A DNA stretch of 64,000 bases from UBA6115 sp040776985 (GCA_040776985.1 JAXGZL010000002.1:248001-312000); one strand, 5' to 3'. Counted from the first letter of the stretch, positions 11,291-20,839 are shown. Numbers and translations: made by a program. The notes: generated by a model from the sequence alone, not told the origin.

Positions 11291-14038
11291 ATCAGCAGGT
11301 TGTTTCAGCACAAGCCTTTCTTTGACGAAGGCTTGCCATTGGAAGAGGAAAACGAAGGCCGCCGCCGGCTTTTCAAGCGGCGCACCCGCAAGCCCAGCTT
11401 TGCGCTGGCTGTCATCATCAACACCTTTCAGATGCTGGTGCTGGTGGTGCTTTTGGCGGGCCTTGCCGGCATCGGGGCGCTGGTTGGCATTGCCAAGGCC
11501 TATGTGGAAACCGCCCCGGTCCTTGACATTGCCAAGATTGACGACCAGGACCAGACCTCCTTCTTCTATGACCGGGACGGCAACCTGATCACCGACTATA
11601 AAGGCACTGAAAACCGCATCGTGGTCAGCATTGACACCATGCCCAAAAACCTCCGCAACGCCTTTGTGGCGGCGGAGGACGTGCGTTATTACACCCACAG
11701 CGGCATTGACGTGAAGCGCATCATCGGCGCTTTTGTGACCAACTTCATGTCAGGCTCCCAGCAGGGGGGCTCCACCATCACCCAGCAGCTGATCAAAAAC
11801 ACCCTGCTCTCCTCTGAGCAGAGCTATAAGCGGAAAATCCAGGAGGCCTACCTGGCCATGCAGCTGGAAACCCGCTACAGCAAGGACGAAATCCTGGAAA
11901 GCTACCTCAACACCATCTATTTGGGGGAAAACTACTACGGGGTGAAGGTGGCCGCGCTGGGCTATTTTGGCAAGGAACTGCACCAGCTGACCCTGCGGGA
12001 ATGCGCCATGCTGGCAGGGATGACCACCAACCCCTATTACTACAACTGCCGCCGCAATTTCTATACCCGCCATGCGGAGGGCACCGACTATTCCGCCATC
12101 ACCAACAACCGCACCAACTATGTGCTGCGGGTGATGTATGAGCATCAGATGATCACCCACGCGGAGTTTACCGAGGCCCAGGGGGAGGACATGGCCAATG
12201 TCCTGCAGGATGACCCTCAGGTGAAGCCCCTGTACCCCTATGTCCACTATGTGGAATACGCGGTGCGGGATGTGGTGCAGACGCTGCTGAAGCTGGAAGG
12301 GTTGGAGAACACCTCTGCCAACCGGGCCAAGATGGAGACCAAGCTGCGCACCGGCGGCTACAAGGTCTACCTGGCCCTGGATACCCAGATGCAAAAGACC
12401 CTGGAAGACACGCTGTACAACTACAGCGACTATCCCAAGCTCCGCGACCCGGGGACGGAAACCTTCCGCTCCAAAAACCCGGACGGCACCTTCACCGACA
12501 TCATCCAGCCCCAGGCGGGCGCCGCCATCATTGACTACCGCACCGGGGAGATCAAGGCCATCGTGGGCAGCCGGACGGCGCCCAGCACCCGGAAGACCCT
12601 GAACCGGGCAGTGGACATGAACATGCCGGTGGGCTCCTCCATCAAGCCCATCAGCATCTATGCCCCCGCCTTTGACCTGGGAGCCGGTGCCGGGTCGGTG
12701 GCCTACAACATGCCCCTGCCCATCACCGGCTGGATGGGCAGCGACCGGCAGGATTCCTGGCCCCAGAACTATGGCGGCAGCAGTTACCGGGGGCCGGAGA
12801 GCTTCCGCACAGCGCTGGTCAAGTCGGACAACACCGCCGCCGCCTGGGTGATGATGAACTATGTGGGGGTGGACCGGGCGGTGGATTATCTGCGCCGTCT
12901 GGGCGTGGCGGATGAGCACATCAGCGCCACCCCCTTTGGCGTGGCCCTGGGCTCCTCCGGCATTACGCCGCTGGAAATGGCCACTGCCTTTGGCGTGCTG
13001 GGCAATGGCGGGGTTTATCAGAAGCCCATCAGCTTCCTGGGCATCATGGACAAGAACGATAAGGTGCTCTACGACGCCCACGCCAACCAGGACCGCCGTC
13101 AAGTCTACAAACCCTCCACCGCATGGCTGACGGTGGACATCATGAAGCAGGTGGTCACCGACGGCACGGGGCGCTCCGCCAGGATCTCCGGACAGACGGT
13201 GGCCGGCAAAACCGGCACCAACTCCGACCAGAAGGGCGTATTTTTCAGCGGGCTCACCGGCTGGTATTCCGCCGCGGTCTGGATTGGGCATGACAACTAT
13301 AAGGCCCTGTCATCCAAAACCACCGGGGGCAACTCCGCCGCCAAGCTGTGGCAGACCTTTATGGCGAAGATCCATCAGGACAAGAGCCTTCAGAACCGGG
13401 ACATCCTGGACGGCGGGGCAGAGAGCTATGGCCTGACCAAGGTGACCACCTGCGCGGTTTCCGGGCAGCTGGCCACCGATGCCTGCCGCCATGATGCCAT
13501 GGGCTATGGCACGGTAACGGACTACATCGCCCGGGAGGCTGTGCCCCAGGTGCCTTGCCAGATGCATCAGAATGTCAGGGTGTGCACCGCCAGCAACATG
13601 GTGGCGGGACCCTATTGCCCGGCGGACACCCAGGCCAGCCGGGGCGTGGTGGTGCTGCCGGTGGGGCATCCCCTGGAGCGCTTTGCCGGCACCAAGTACG
13701 CCAGCGTTCTTTCCCAGTACCTGGGGGCCTATGCGGCCATGGGCCATGCAGGCGCCAGCGCCGGGTCCTCCCTGGCCTCTGCCCAGACCTGCACCCTGCA
13801 TGCCCATCCGGGGGATTATGGCCAGGGCGTGGTCACCAACACCCTGCTGCCGGACGCGCAGAACCTGCTGATTCAGGCCTCCAGCCAGCTGGCGGGCCTG
13901 GCGCCCGGCACCCCCCAATATGAGGGCCTGCTCAGCGCCATCAACAACCTGAACACCGTCATCAGCCAGAACCCGGGGATAGAGGAACTGGCCAATGCCA
14001 TGGGCATCCTCACCCAGGCCATGGCGGCGGCGCAGTAG
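11291..14038 (+). CDS. class A penicillin-binding protein (PBP1A-type)
   Basis: About 915 residues. A short cytoplasmic N-terminus and a membrane helix (about 36-66) are followed by a GT51 glycosyltransferase domain (AAEDVRYYTHSG with catalytic Glu, GGSTITQQLIKN). The transpeptidase domain has SSIK (SxxK), SDN and KTGT. A Gly/Ala-rich tail follows. It polymerises and cross-links peptidoglycan outside the membrane. The start is odd: no ATG, GTG or CTG is available before the membrane helix. In frame, ATC at 11291 sits 7 bases after AGGAGG, while the only standard alternative, TTG at 11300, is 16 bases away. I mark from the ATC; TTG remains possible. Confidence 0.93.
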   Translation: MSRLFQHKPFFDEGLPLEEENEGRRRLFKRRTRKPSFALAVIINTFQMLVLVVLLAGLAGIGALVGIAKAYVETAPVLDIAKIDDQDQTSFFYDRDGNLITDYKGTENRIVVSIDTMPKNLRNAFVAAEDVRYYTHSGIDVKRIIGAFVTNFMSGSQQGGSTITQQLIKNTLLSSEQSYKRKIQEAYLAMQLETRYSKDEILESYLNTIYLGENYYGVKVAALGYFGKELHQLTLRECAMLAGMTTNPYYYNCRRNFYTRHAEGTDYSAITNNRTNYVLRVMYEHQMITHAEFTEAQGEDMANVLQDDPQVKPLYPYVHYVEYAVRDVVQTLLKLEGLENTSANRAKMETKLRTGGYKVYLALDTQMQKTLEDTLYNYSDYPKLRDPGTETFRSKNPDGTFTDIIQPQAGAAIIDYRTGEIKAIVGSRTAPSTRKTLNRAVDMNMPVGSSIKPISIYAPAFDLGAGAGSVAYNMPLPITGWMGSDRQDSWPQNYGGSSYRGPESFRTALVKSDNTAAAWVMMNYVGVDRAVDYLRRLGVADEHISATPFGVALGSSGITPLEMATAFGVLGNGGVYQKPISFLGIMDKNDKVLYDAHANQDRRQVYKPSTAWLTVDIMKQVVTDGTGRSARISGQTVAGKTGTNSDQKGVFFSGLTGWYSAAVWIGHDNYKALSSKTTGGNSAAKLWQTFMAKIHQDKSLQNRDILDGGAESYGLTKVTTCAVSGQLATDACRHDAMGYGTVTDYIAREAVPQVPCQMHQNVRVCTASNMVAGPYCPADTQASRGVVVLPVGHPLERFAGTKYASVLSQYLGAYAAMGHAGASAGSSLASAQTCTLHAHPGDYGQGVVTNTLLPDAQNLLIQASSQLAGLAPGTPQYEGLLSAINNLNTVISQNPGIEELANAMGILTQAMAAAQ

Positions 14039-14058
14039 CATTACCTGCATACACTTTG

Positions 14059-14092
14059 ACCGGGCACGCTGCGGCGGCCCGGTTTGTTCTTT
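14059..14092 (+). terminator. terminator after the PBP1A gene
   Basis: Stem ACCGGGC/GCCCGGT (7 bp) with a T-rich tail TTTGTTCTTT, 20 bases after the stop codon. Confidence 0.8.
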
Positions 14093-14114
14093 ATCAGTAT
14101 AATATTGATCCCTG

Positions 14115-14143
14115 TTTACAATCCGGTGCCCTTGCCATAGAAT
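14115..14143 (+). promoter_or_regulatory. promoter of the sulfur-transfer fusion gene
   Basis: TTTACA, 17 bases, TAGAAT. Transcription would start about 30 bases before the ATG at 14181, which has an AAGGAGG site. Confidence 0.6.
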
Positions 14144-14180
14144 AATCCCAGAGCGCTTCACCAAGCGTCAAGGAGGACAA

Positions 14181-16646
14181 ATGAAAATCATCATCGTAGG
14201 CGGAGTGGCCGGCGGCGCCACGGCAGCGGCGCGCATCAGACGGCTGATGGAGGAGGCCACTGTGGTGCTGTATGAAAAGGGGCCCTATATCTCCTATGCC
14301 AACTGCGGGCTGCCCTATTACATCGGCGGCGTGATCAAGGACCGGGCCAGCCTGCTTTTGCAGACGCCGGAGAAGTTTGACAGCCACTACCATGTGGAGG
14401 TCAAGGTGCTGCATGAGGTGCTGAAGGTGCTGCCTGAGGAGCAAAAGGTGATCGTCAAGGACCTGCAAACCGGCGAAACCTTTGAGGACAGCTATGACCA
14501 GCTGGTGCTCTCGCCCGGCTCCCAGCCCTTGCGGCCGCCCATCCAGGGGATTGACCTGCCCGGCATCTTTACCCTGTGGAATGTGCCGGACACCGACCGC
14601 ATCAAGCGCTTCCTGGAGGAAAAGAGGCCAAAGAACGCCGTGGTGGTGGGGGGCGGCTTCATCGGCATTGAAATGGCGGAGAACCTGCGGCATGCGGGGC
14701 TCGAGGTTACCCTGGTTGAGATGATGAACCAGGTGATGGCGCCCTTTGACTATGATATGGCGCTGATGCTGCACCGCCATCTGCGGGAGTGCGGGGTGCA
14801 GCTGATGCTGGAAACCAGGGTGGAGCGCTTTGAGGCGGTGAAGGATCAGCTGTCCGTGAAGCTGTCCGGCGGGGAAAGCCTTGAAACCCAGCTGGTGATC
14901 CTCTGTCTGGGCGTGCGGCCCCAGACCGTCTTCCTGAAGGACAGCGGCCTTGCCATGAATGCGCGGGGCGCCCTGGTGGTGGATGAGCACATGCTGACCA
15001 ATGATCCCCACATCTATGCCCTGGGGGACGCGGTGGAGGTGGCGGATTTTGTGAGCCAGGCCCCAACCATGATCCCCCTGGCGGGCCCCGCCAACAAGCA
15101 GGCCCGCATCGTGGCGGACAATCTGTGGAAGCCGGGTTCCTCCGCCTATCGCGGTTCCCAGGGCACCTGCATCGTTCAGGTGTTTGACCTGACCGCTGCC
15201 ACAACCGGGCACAATGAGCGCCAGCTGCAGACCAGGGGGCTTAGGAAGGGGCCGGACTATGACGTGGTTCTGATCCAGTCCAAAAGCCATGCGGGCTATT
15301 ACCCGGGCAGCTGCGGGATGACGCTGAAGGCGCTGTGCGAAACGGAAAGCCGGAAGATCCTGGGGGCGCAGATCATCGGCTATGACGGGGTGGATAAGCG
15401 GATTGACGTGCTGGCCGCGGTGCAGCGCCTGGGCGGCACGCTGGATGACCTGCAGGAGCTGGAATTGGCCTATGCGCCGCCCTATTCCTCTGCCAAGGAC
15501 CCCATCAACATGGTGGGCTTTGTGGGAAACAACCAGAAAAAGGGCCTGGTGCGCCACGTCCAGATTCCTGAGATGAAGGAGGGGGACTATACCCTGCTTG
15601 ACATCCGGGTGCCGGAGGAATGGAACCTGGGCGAGATTGAGGGGGCGGTGCAGATTCCGCTGGAGCAGCTGCGCCACCGCCTTGATGAGCTGGACAGAGA
15701 CCGGCACTACCTGGTGTTCTGCGCCATCGGCGTCCGGGGCTATATCGCCACCCGCATCCTGATGCAGCATGGCTTTATGGCCAGCAACCTGGCAGGCGGC
15801 TATGCGGCCTACAACAACTACAGCTGCGGGGAAGAGGAGCTGGTCTGCCGGAACATCCCGGTGTCCACCATGATGGACTTCAGTGAGGGCGGGGCGGCGC
15901 TGGGCAAGGCGCCCCTGGACGGGAAAACGGTGACGCTGGACGCCTGCGGGCTTCAGTGCCCTGGCCCCATCATGCAGGTGGCGGAGGCCATGAAGGCGCT
16001 GGAGGAGGGGGACTACCTGCAGGTGTCCGCCACCGACCCCGGCTTTCTGCGGGACATCGGCGCCTGGAGCGAGCGCACCGGCAACCGGCTGATTGAAAGC
16101 GGGAAGGTGGACAAGACCATCCAGGCGCTCATCCAGAAGGGGCAGCCCAGGGCCATGGTCAGGCCTGCGGAAATCCCCCACAACAAGACCATCGTGGTGT
16201 TCAGCGGGGACCTGGACAAGGCCATTGCCTCCCTGATCATTGCCAATGGCGCGGCCAGCATGGGGCGGAAGGTGACCCTGTTCTTTACCTTCTGGGGTCT
16301 GAATGTCCTGCGAAAAAGCGAGCGGGTGCCCGTGAAGAAAAACCTGCTGGAGCGGATGTTCTCCGCCATGATGCCAAGGGGAACCGGGAAGATGGGCCTG
16401 TCCCGGATGAATTTCATGGGGATGGGGCCCAGGCTGATCCGGAAGATCATGCGGGACAAGAACGTGGACCAGGTGGAGGCGCTGCTGGAGCAGGCCCTGA
16501 AGCAGGGTGTGCATCTGATTGCCTGCAACATGAGCATGGACCTGATGGGCATCCGGGAAGAAGAGCTGATTGACGGGGTGGAGATGGGCGGCGTGGCCAG
16601 CTACCTCGCAGAAGCGGAAAACGCGGACACCAACCTCTTTATCTGA
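14181..16646 (+). CDS. CoA-disulfide reductase / rhodanese / TusA / DsrE fusion protein
   Basis: 821 residues with four domains in order. Residues 1-450 form an FAD/NAD(P) disulfide reductase with the GxGxxG-like VGGVAGG and the CoA-disulfide reductase cysteine C42 in YANCGLP. A rhodanese domain (about 460-555) has an intact CxxGxR loop (CAIGVRG). A TusA/SirA domain (about 580-650) has CPGP. A DsrE/F-like domain (about 668-821) has a cysteine in ACNMSMDL. All sulfur-carrying cysteines are present. Known relatives reduce CoA disulfide or persulfides; the chain of carriers suggests persulfide handling and sulfur relay on one polypeptide. It has its own promoter and is probably monocistronic. 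Confidence 0.92.
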   Translation: MKIIIVGGVAGGATAAARIRRLMEEATVVLYEKGPYISYANCGLPYYIGGVIKDRASLLLQTPEKFDSHYHVEVKVLHEVLKVLPEEQKVIVKDLQTGETFEDSYDQLVLSPGSQPLRPPIQGIDLPGIFTLWNVPDTDRIKRFLEEKRPKNAVVVGGGFIGIEMAENLRHAGLEVTLVEMMNQVMAPFDYDMALMLHRHLRECGVQLMLETRVERFEAVKDQLSVKLSGGESLETQLVILCLGVRPQTVFLKDSGLAMNARGALVVDEHMLTNDPHIYALGDAVEVADFVSQAPTMIPLAGPANKQARIVADNLWKPGSSAYRGSQGTCIVQVFDLTAATTGHNERQLQTRGLRKGPDYDVVLIQSKSHAGYYPGSCGMTLKALCETESRKILGAQIIGYDGVDKRIDVLAAVQRLGGTLDDLQELELAYAPPYSSAKDPINMVGFVGNNQKKGLVRHVQIPEMKEGDYTLLDIRVPEEWNLGEIEGAVQIPLEQLRHRLDELDRDRHYLVFCAIGVRGYIATRILMQHGFMASNLAGGYAAYNNYSCGEEELVCRNIPVSTMMDFSEGGAALGKAPLDGKTVTLDACGLQCPGPIMQVAEAMKALEEGDYLQVSATDPGFLRDIGAWSERTGNRLIESGKVDKTIQALIQKGQPRAMVRPAEIPHNKTIVVFSGDLDKAIASLIIANGAASMGRKVTLFFTFWGLNVLRKSERVPVKKNLLERMFSAMMPRGTGKMGLSRMNFMGMGPRLIRKIMRDKNVDQVEALLEQALKQGVHLIACNMSMDLMGIREEELIDGVEMGGVASYLAEAENADTNLFI

Positions 16647-16668
16647 CAGCGGAAAGCCCTGCGCCAGG

Positions 16669-16692
16669 GCCAGGGCGCCTGGCTTGTTAATT
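16669..16692 (+). terminator. hairpin after the fusion gene
   Basis: GCCAGG-GCG-CCTGGC, a 6-bp stem with a three-base loop, followed by TTGTTAATTT. It fits a modest intrinsic terminator. Confidence 0.55.
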
Positions 16693-16759
16693 TGCGGGCA
16701 ATATGCCAGAATAGGCGTGTTGCCCTGCTTTGCAGCGGCAGAAAGGATGCTTCTTCCGC

Positions 16760-18157
16760 ATGGACAGATTCAAGCGCGTATTCCTGGGTGACCGGGCTTT
16801 TTACCGCCAGGTGGCGGCCATCATCATCCCGGTGATCATCCAGACCAGCATCACCAACCTGGTGAACCTGCTGGACAATATCATGGTGGGCCAATTGGGA
16901 ACCGCCCAGGTGACCGGCGTCGCCATCGGCAACCAGATGGTGTTTGTCTATTCCCTGTTGATCTTTGGCGCGCTGTCCGGCCCCAGTATCTTTGGCGCCC
17001 AGTTCTATGGGGCCAAAAACCTGGAGGGCTACCGGGACACCTTCCGGCTGAAGATCTGGCTGTCCGGCATCATCATCGTGCTGTACCTGGTGGTGGTGCT
17101 GTTCTTCCATGAGCCTTTGATCCGGCTGTTCCTCAAGGGGGACGGGGAGAAGGCCCTGGCGGACGCCATTATGGGCTATGCCACGGAATACATCATGTGG
17201 ATGATCCTGGGCATGGCGCCATTTGCGCTGGCGATGAGCTATGCCAGCACCCTCAGGGAAGCGGGGGAGACGGTGCTGCCCATGAAGGCCAGCGTGGCGG
17301 CGGTGCTGACCAACCTGGTGTTCAACTACCTGCTGATTTTTGGCAGGCTGGGCTTCCCCGCCTGGGGCGTGATGGGGGCGGCGGTGGCCACCGGCGTCTC
17401 CCGCTTTGTGGAGTTGGGCATCATCGCCCACGCGGTGCACAAAAAGAAGCGATACACCTATATGAACGGGGTGTATGACCGGCTGCGGGTGCCAGGCGCC
17501 CTGGTGAAGTCCGTGATGAGACGCAGCGCGCCGCTGCTGGTCAATGAGGCGCTGTGGTCCCTGGCCATCACCACCCTGAACCAGATTTATTCCATGCGGG
17601 CCCTGTATGTGCTGGCCGCCATCAGCATTGCCAGCACCATCTCAAACCTGTTCAACGTGTTCTTTATCTCCGTTGGCAACGCCGTGGCGGTGATGGTGGG
17701 CCAGGCCCTGGGGGCGGGGGAGATGGAGAAGGCCCGCAGCGCCGCCTGGAAGCTGCTGTTTCTGGCGGTGGCACTCTGCTTTGTGGTTGGCAGCGTGATG
17801 GCTGTGCTGTCCCCGCTGTTCCCCAGGTTCTACAACACGGAGGAAGTGGTGCGCCAGCTGGTGACCCGGATCATCCTGGTGTCCTCAGCCCTGATGCCCC
17901 TGATGGCCATCTCCCACACCGCCTACTATATCCTGCGCTCCGGCGGCTCCACCGTCATTACCTTCCTGTTTGACGCGGCCTTCAACTGGGTGGTGATCGT
18001 GCCCCTGGCCTTCTTCCTGGTGAAGGGCACCGCCCTTCCCATCCTGCCGCTGTACGCCATCAGCCAGTCCTCCCAGATCATCAAAAGCGTGCTGGGCGTA
18101 GCGCTGATCCGAAAGGGCATGTGGCAGCGGAATATTGTGTCCCAGGAGCCGGCCTGA
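16760..18157 (+). CDS. MATE family multidrug/cation efflux protein
   Basis: 465 residues, normal for MATE, with about 12 hydrophobic segments in two six-helix halves. The first helix region reads QTSITNLVNLLDNIMVGQLG, the classic MATE N-terminal signature. MATE proteins expel drugs or metabolites in exchange for Na+ or H+; the substrate is unknown. The frame also opens at a TTG ten codons earlier, but ATG at 16760 with AAAGGA upstream gives the usual short N-terminus. A terminator overlaps its stop codon. Confidence 0.92.
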   Translation: MDRFKRVFLGDRAFYRQVAAIIIPVIIQTSITNLVNLLDNIMVGQLGTAQVTGVAIGNQMVFVYSLLIFGALSGPSIFGAQFYGAKNLEGYRDTFRLKIWLSGIIIVLYLVVVLFFHEPLIRLFLKGDGEKALADAIMGYATEYIMWMILGMAPFALAMSYASTLREAGETVLPMKASVAAVLTNLVFNYLLIFGRLGFPAWGVMGAAVATGVSRFVELGIIAHAVHKKKRYTYMNGVYDRLRVPGALVKSVMRRSAPLLVNEALWSLAITTLNQIYSMRALYVLAAISIASTISNLFNVFFISVGNAVAVMVGQALGAGEMEKARSAAWKLLFLAVALCFVVGSVMAVLSPLFPRFYNTEEVVRQLVTRIILVSSALMPLMAISHTAYYILRSGGSTVITFLFDAAFNWVVIVPLAFFLVKGTALPILPLYAISQSSQIIKSVLGVALIRKGMWQRNIVSQEPA

Positions 18158-18174
18158 CAGCCGGCTTTCTTTAT
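18147..18174 (+). terminator. terminator overlapping the MATE stop codon
   Basis: AGCCGGC/GCCGGCT (7 bp) with loop CTGACA that contains the TGA stop, then TTTCTTT. Confidence 0.75.
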
Positions 18175-18235
18175 TGTTTGGCAAGGCATCTTCGGTGGTA
18201 TGATAAACATATAGCAATACGACTGAGGAGGACAT

Positions 18236-19414
18236 ATGTTAAACTTTGATTTTTATGCCCCGGCGCGCATCATCTTCGGGCGGGATACCCAGCATGAGAT
18301 TGGCAAACTGCTTAAGCCCCACGCCAAAAAGGTGCTTCTGCACTATGGCGGCGGCAGCATCAAGAAAACAGGACTGTATGACCAGGTGGTGAAGTCCCTC
18401 AAGGACAGCCAGATTGACTTTGTGGAATTGGGCGGCGTGGTGCCAAACCCCAGGCTGTCCCTGGTGCATGAGGGCATTGAACTGTGCAAAAAGGAAGGGG
18501 TGGACCTGATCCTGGCGGTGGGCGGCGGCAGCGCCATTGACTCCGCCAAGGCCATTGCCATGGGCGTTTACTATGAGGGGGATGTCTGGGAGGTCTATGA
18601 CAAGGGACTGGAGATTGAGAAGGCTCTGCCGGTGGCCATCATCCTCACCATCCCGGCGGCAGGCAGCGAGTCCAGCGGGGACACCGTGATCACCAAGGAG
18701 GACACCGAGCGCAAGTACGGCTATGGCAGCCCCAAACTGCGCCCGCTGATCTCCATCATGAACCCGGAGCTGTTCTTCACCCTGCCCAAAAACCAGATCG
18801 CCAACGGCGTGGCCGACATGATGAGCCATGTCTTTGAGCGCTATTTCACCAACACCCGGAATGTGGACCTGACCGATGCCCTGAGTGAGGCGACGCTGAC
18901 CACCATCATCGCAAACGCCCCCAGGCTGATGGAGGACCCCGAGGACTACAACGCCTGGGCGGAAATCGGCTTTGCGGGCACCGTGGCCCACAACGGTCTT
19001 TTGGGCATGGGACGGGAGCAGGACTGGGCCTGCCACAACATGGAGCACGAGCTGAGCGCCATTTACGACGTGGCCCATGGCGCTGGCTTGGCGGTGGTGA
19101 CCCCCGCCTGGATGACCTATGTGTACAAGGACAACATTGACATGTTCGCCCAGTTTGCCGTCAAGGTGATGGGCGTGACCAAGGGCTTCCGGGACAAGGA
19201 GGAGCTGGTGCTGGAGGGGATCAACCGCCTACGCCGCTTCTACCGGCTGATGGGCCTGCCTCAGACGCTCAGCGAGCTGGGCATTGACGAGAGCAAGCTG
19301 GAGCTGATGGCCAAGCGCGCCACCGGCATCGCCTATGGCGAGGAAGTGCCTCTGGGCGGGCTGAAGAAGCTGCGCTGGCAGGATGTGCTGAACATCTATC
19401 AGATTTGCAAGTGA
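18236..19414 (+). CDS. iron-containing alcohol dehydrogenase (butanol dehydrogenase type)
   Basis: 392 residues, usual length for group III alcohol dehydrogenases. The NAD(P) site is seen as VGGGSAIDSAKA. The metal-binding region has DMMSHVFE and a His-rich EHELSAIYDVAHG with histidines at family positions. It interconverts aldehydes and alcohols, as in YqhD/BdhA fermentative enzymes; NADPH preference is likely but not shown. The start has GAGGAGG. It has its own terminator and stands alone before an IS-rich patch. Confidence 0.93.
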   Translation: MLNFDFYAPARIIFGRDTQHEIGKLLKPHAKKVLLHYGGGSIKKTGLYDQVVKSLKDSQIDFVELGGVVPNPRLSLVHEGIELCKKEGVDLILAVGGGSAIDSAKAIAMGVYYEGDVWEVYDKGLEIEKALPVAIILTIPAAGSESSGDTVITKEDTERKYGYGSPKLRPLISIMNPELFFTLPKNQIANGVADMMSHVFERYFTNTRNVDLTDALSEATLTTIIANAPRLMEDPEDYNAWAEIGFAGTVAHNGLLGMGREQDWACHNMEHELSAIYDVAHGAGLAVVTPAWMTYVYKDNIDMFAQFAVKVMGVTKGFRDKEELVLEGINRLRRFYRLMGLPQTLSELGIDESKLELMAKRATGIAYGEEVPLGGLKKLRWQDVLNIYQICK

Positions 19415-19421
19415 GGACTGT

Positions 19422-19468
19422 GAAAAGCGGGCGGATTGTTTGATGTAGCCCGCTTTTCATTTTTTTTA
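19422..19468 (+). terminator. terminator after the alcohol dehydrogenase gene
   Basis: GAAAAGCGGG pairs with CCCGCTTTTC (10 bp), followed by eight T. This is one of the strongest terminators in the window. Confidence 0.85.
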
Positions 19469-19613
19469 ATTTATTATTAACACCGATATGTTTAATCTGC
19501 GTAATGGGATAGAAACTCTATAGATATATTCCATATTCATTGTCATTATACTATATTGACTACATCAAGGCATAATGGAGGTTATCTGATGGATAAGAAA
19601 ATTCAGCAGTCTA

Positions 19614-20454
19614 GATAGTGTCTACACGAGAATTGTGATATAATGGTGTCATCACTGAAAGGGGACTTAAGCGATGACCGCTGCTTATCACCGACACGAT
19701 ATGAGCGATTCCGTATGGACATTACTGGAGCCTAACCTACCGGGGCAGCGAGGACAATGGGGAGGGGTTGCGCAGGACAACAGAAGGTTTATCAATGGTG
19801 TATTCTGGGTCATCCGGACCGGCGCGCCTTGGCGGGATTTACCTCCGGATTATGGCAAGTGGGGCACGATCCATCAGCGGTTCATCCGATGGCGCAGGAA
19901 CGGTATCTGGGAAAGAATATTGGAAGTTCTTATCCAGGATCCGGATTACGAATGGCTGATGATTGACGCAAGCCATGTCAAAGTTCATCCGCACGCAGCG
20001 GGTGCAAGGGGTGGGAATCAGGACATGTCCCGCACAAAAGGGGGCTCAACAGCAAAATACATTTGGCCGTGGATGCGAATGGTATGCCAGTCCGAATTCT
20101 TGTTACAAAAGGTACCCGAGCTGATTGCAAGGAAGCTGTCCATTTGATTGAGGGAATATCCGCTGAAGCGTTGCTGGCAGACCGCGGCTATGACACGAAT
20201 GAAATCATTGCTCACGCTGTTGCCGCTGGGATGGAAGTTGTCATCCCTCCCAAGAAGAACCGAAAGAAGAGGACTTACGATGAGTATCTCTATCGGATTC
20301 GTCATTTGGTCGAAAATGCTTTCCTGATTCTCAAGCGATGGCGCGGGGTTGCAACCAGGTACGCGAAAACCAGCGACGGGTTCATTGCTGCAATTCAAGT
20401 TCGATGTATCGCCATTTGGGCAGGAGTCCTTGCGTAACTCGTGTAGACACTATC
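19614..20454 (+). mobile_element. IS5-family element, copy 1 (841 bp)
   Basis: The ends are perfect inverted repeats GATAGTGTCTACACGAG...CTCGTGTAGACACTATC, flanked by TA on both sides, so the target duplication is TA. It encodes a DDE transposase read through a -1 frameshift. It differs from the other two copies by a three-base deletion in an AAG run and by a Val in place of Ile in the first frame. The two-ORF layout and TA target fit the IS427-like group of IS5. Confidence 0.92.
19674..20437 (+). CDS. IS5-family transposase (two frames, -1 frameshift), copy 1
   Basis: Frame A runs 19674-20147 and frame B continues to 20437 in the -1 register. A shift at AAAAGGGGG (20036-20044) changes RTKGG-STAK into the expected IS5 sequence KRGLNSKIHLAVDANG. 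The fused product of about 250 residues has the catalytic set: D in LMIDASHVKVH, D in LLADRGYD and E in RHLVENAFLILK. A GGGGA site precedes the ATG, and a TATAAT lies near 19640 within the element. Confidence 0.88.
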
Positions 20455-20839
20455 TAGAATTGTGCCTGCAATTTGTACCCAGTGTAGCGCACAAATTACG
20501 GTAGATACAGCGCAAGATGCTGCAATTTGTTCACACTGTGGTACAGCTTTTGTTGTCGAAAAAGCTATTAAGAGATATGATATAGGGGAGATCACAGGAA
20601 CTCATATTCATCATATAGATACAGTTAATATCCATGCCAAAACAGAAAGCGAAAGGCCCGCCCCACTCAATTTCATCAATAGATATATTGATAGAAGAGC
20701 ACAGGTCCAAATAGAGCGTGAAAAACGAAAGGCTGAGAACGAAAGGATCAATGCAGAACGAAACAAACAAGCGCTTAAGTATTTACCTATAATTCTAGTA
20801 TTCTTCCTTGTTATGCTATGGTTAATACGAGATGGTTAA

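Larger units (their letters stand above)
19589..20839 (+). pseudogene. zinc-ribbon membrane protein gene split by an IS5-type element
   Basis: Removing the IS at 19614-20454 and one TA copy joins an ATG at 19589 (GGAGG upstream) to the frame beginning GTG at 20462. The join adds 11 N-terminal residues, MDKKIQQSRIV, with no frameshift. The product would have about 136 residues: two CxxC pairs (CTQC, CSHC) forming a zinc ribbon, a His-rich stretch, a charged coiled segment rich in Glu/Arg/Lys, and one C-terminal membrane helix. Function is not recognised. The gene is AT-rich compared with its neighbours, a sign of transfer. The 3' part (20462-20839) stays open but has lost its own ribosome binding site. 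Confidence 0.85.

Noticed and set aside
11750..13291. 513-codon open frame on the minus strand
   Set aside because: Antisense to the PBP1A gene; no recognisable fold or ribosome site.
14094..16514. 806-codon open frame on the minus strand
   Set aside because: It lies wholly opposite the sulfur-relay fusion gene, has Gly/His/Gln-rich low-complexity translation and no domain. High GC in the real gene makes antisense frames open.
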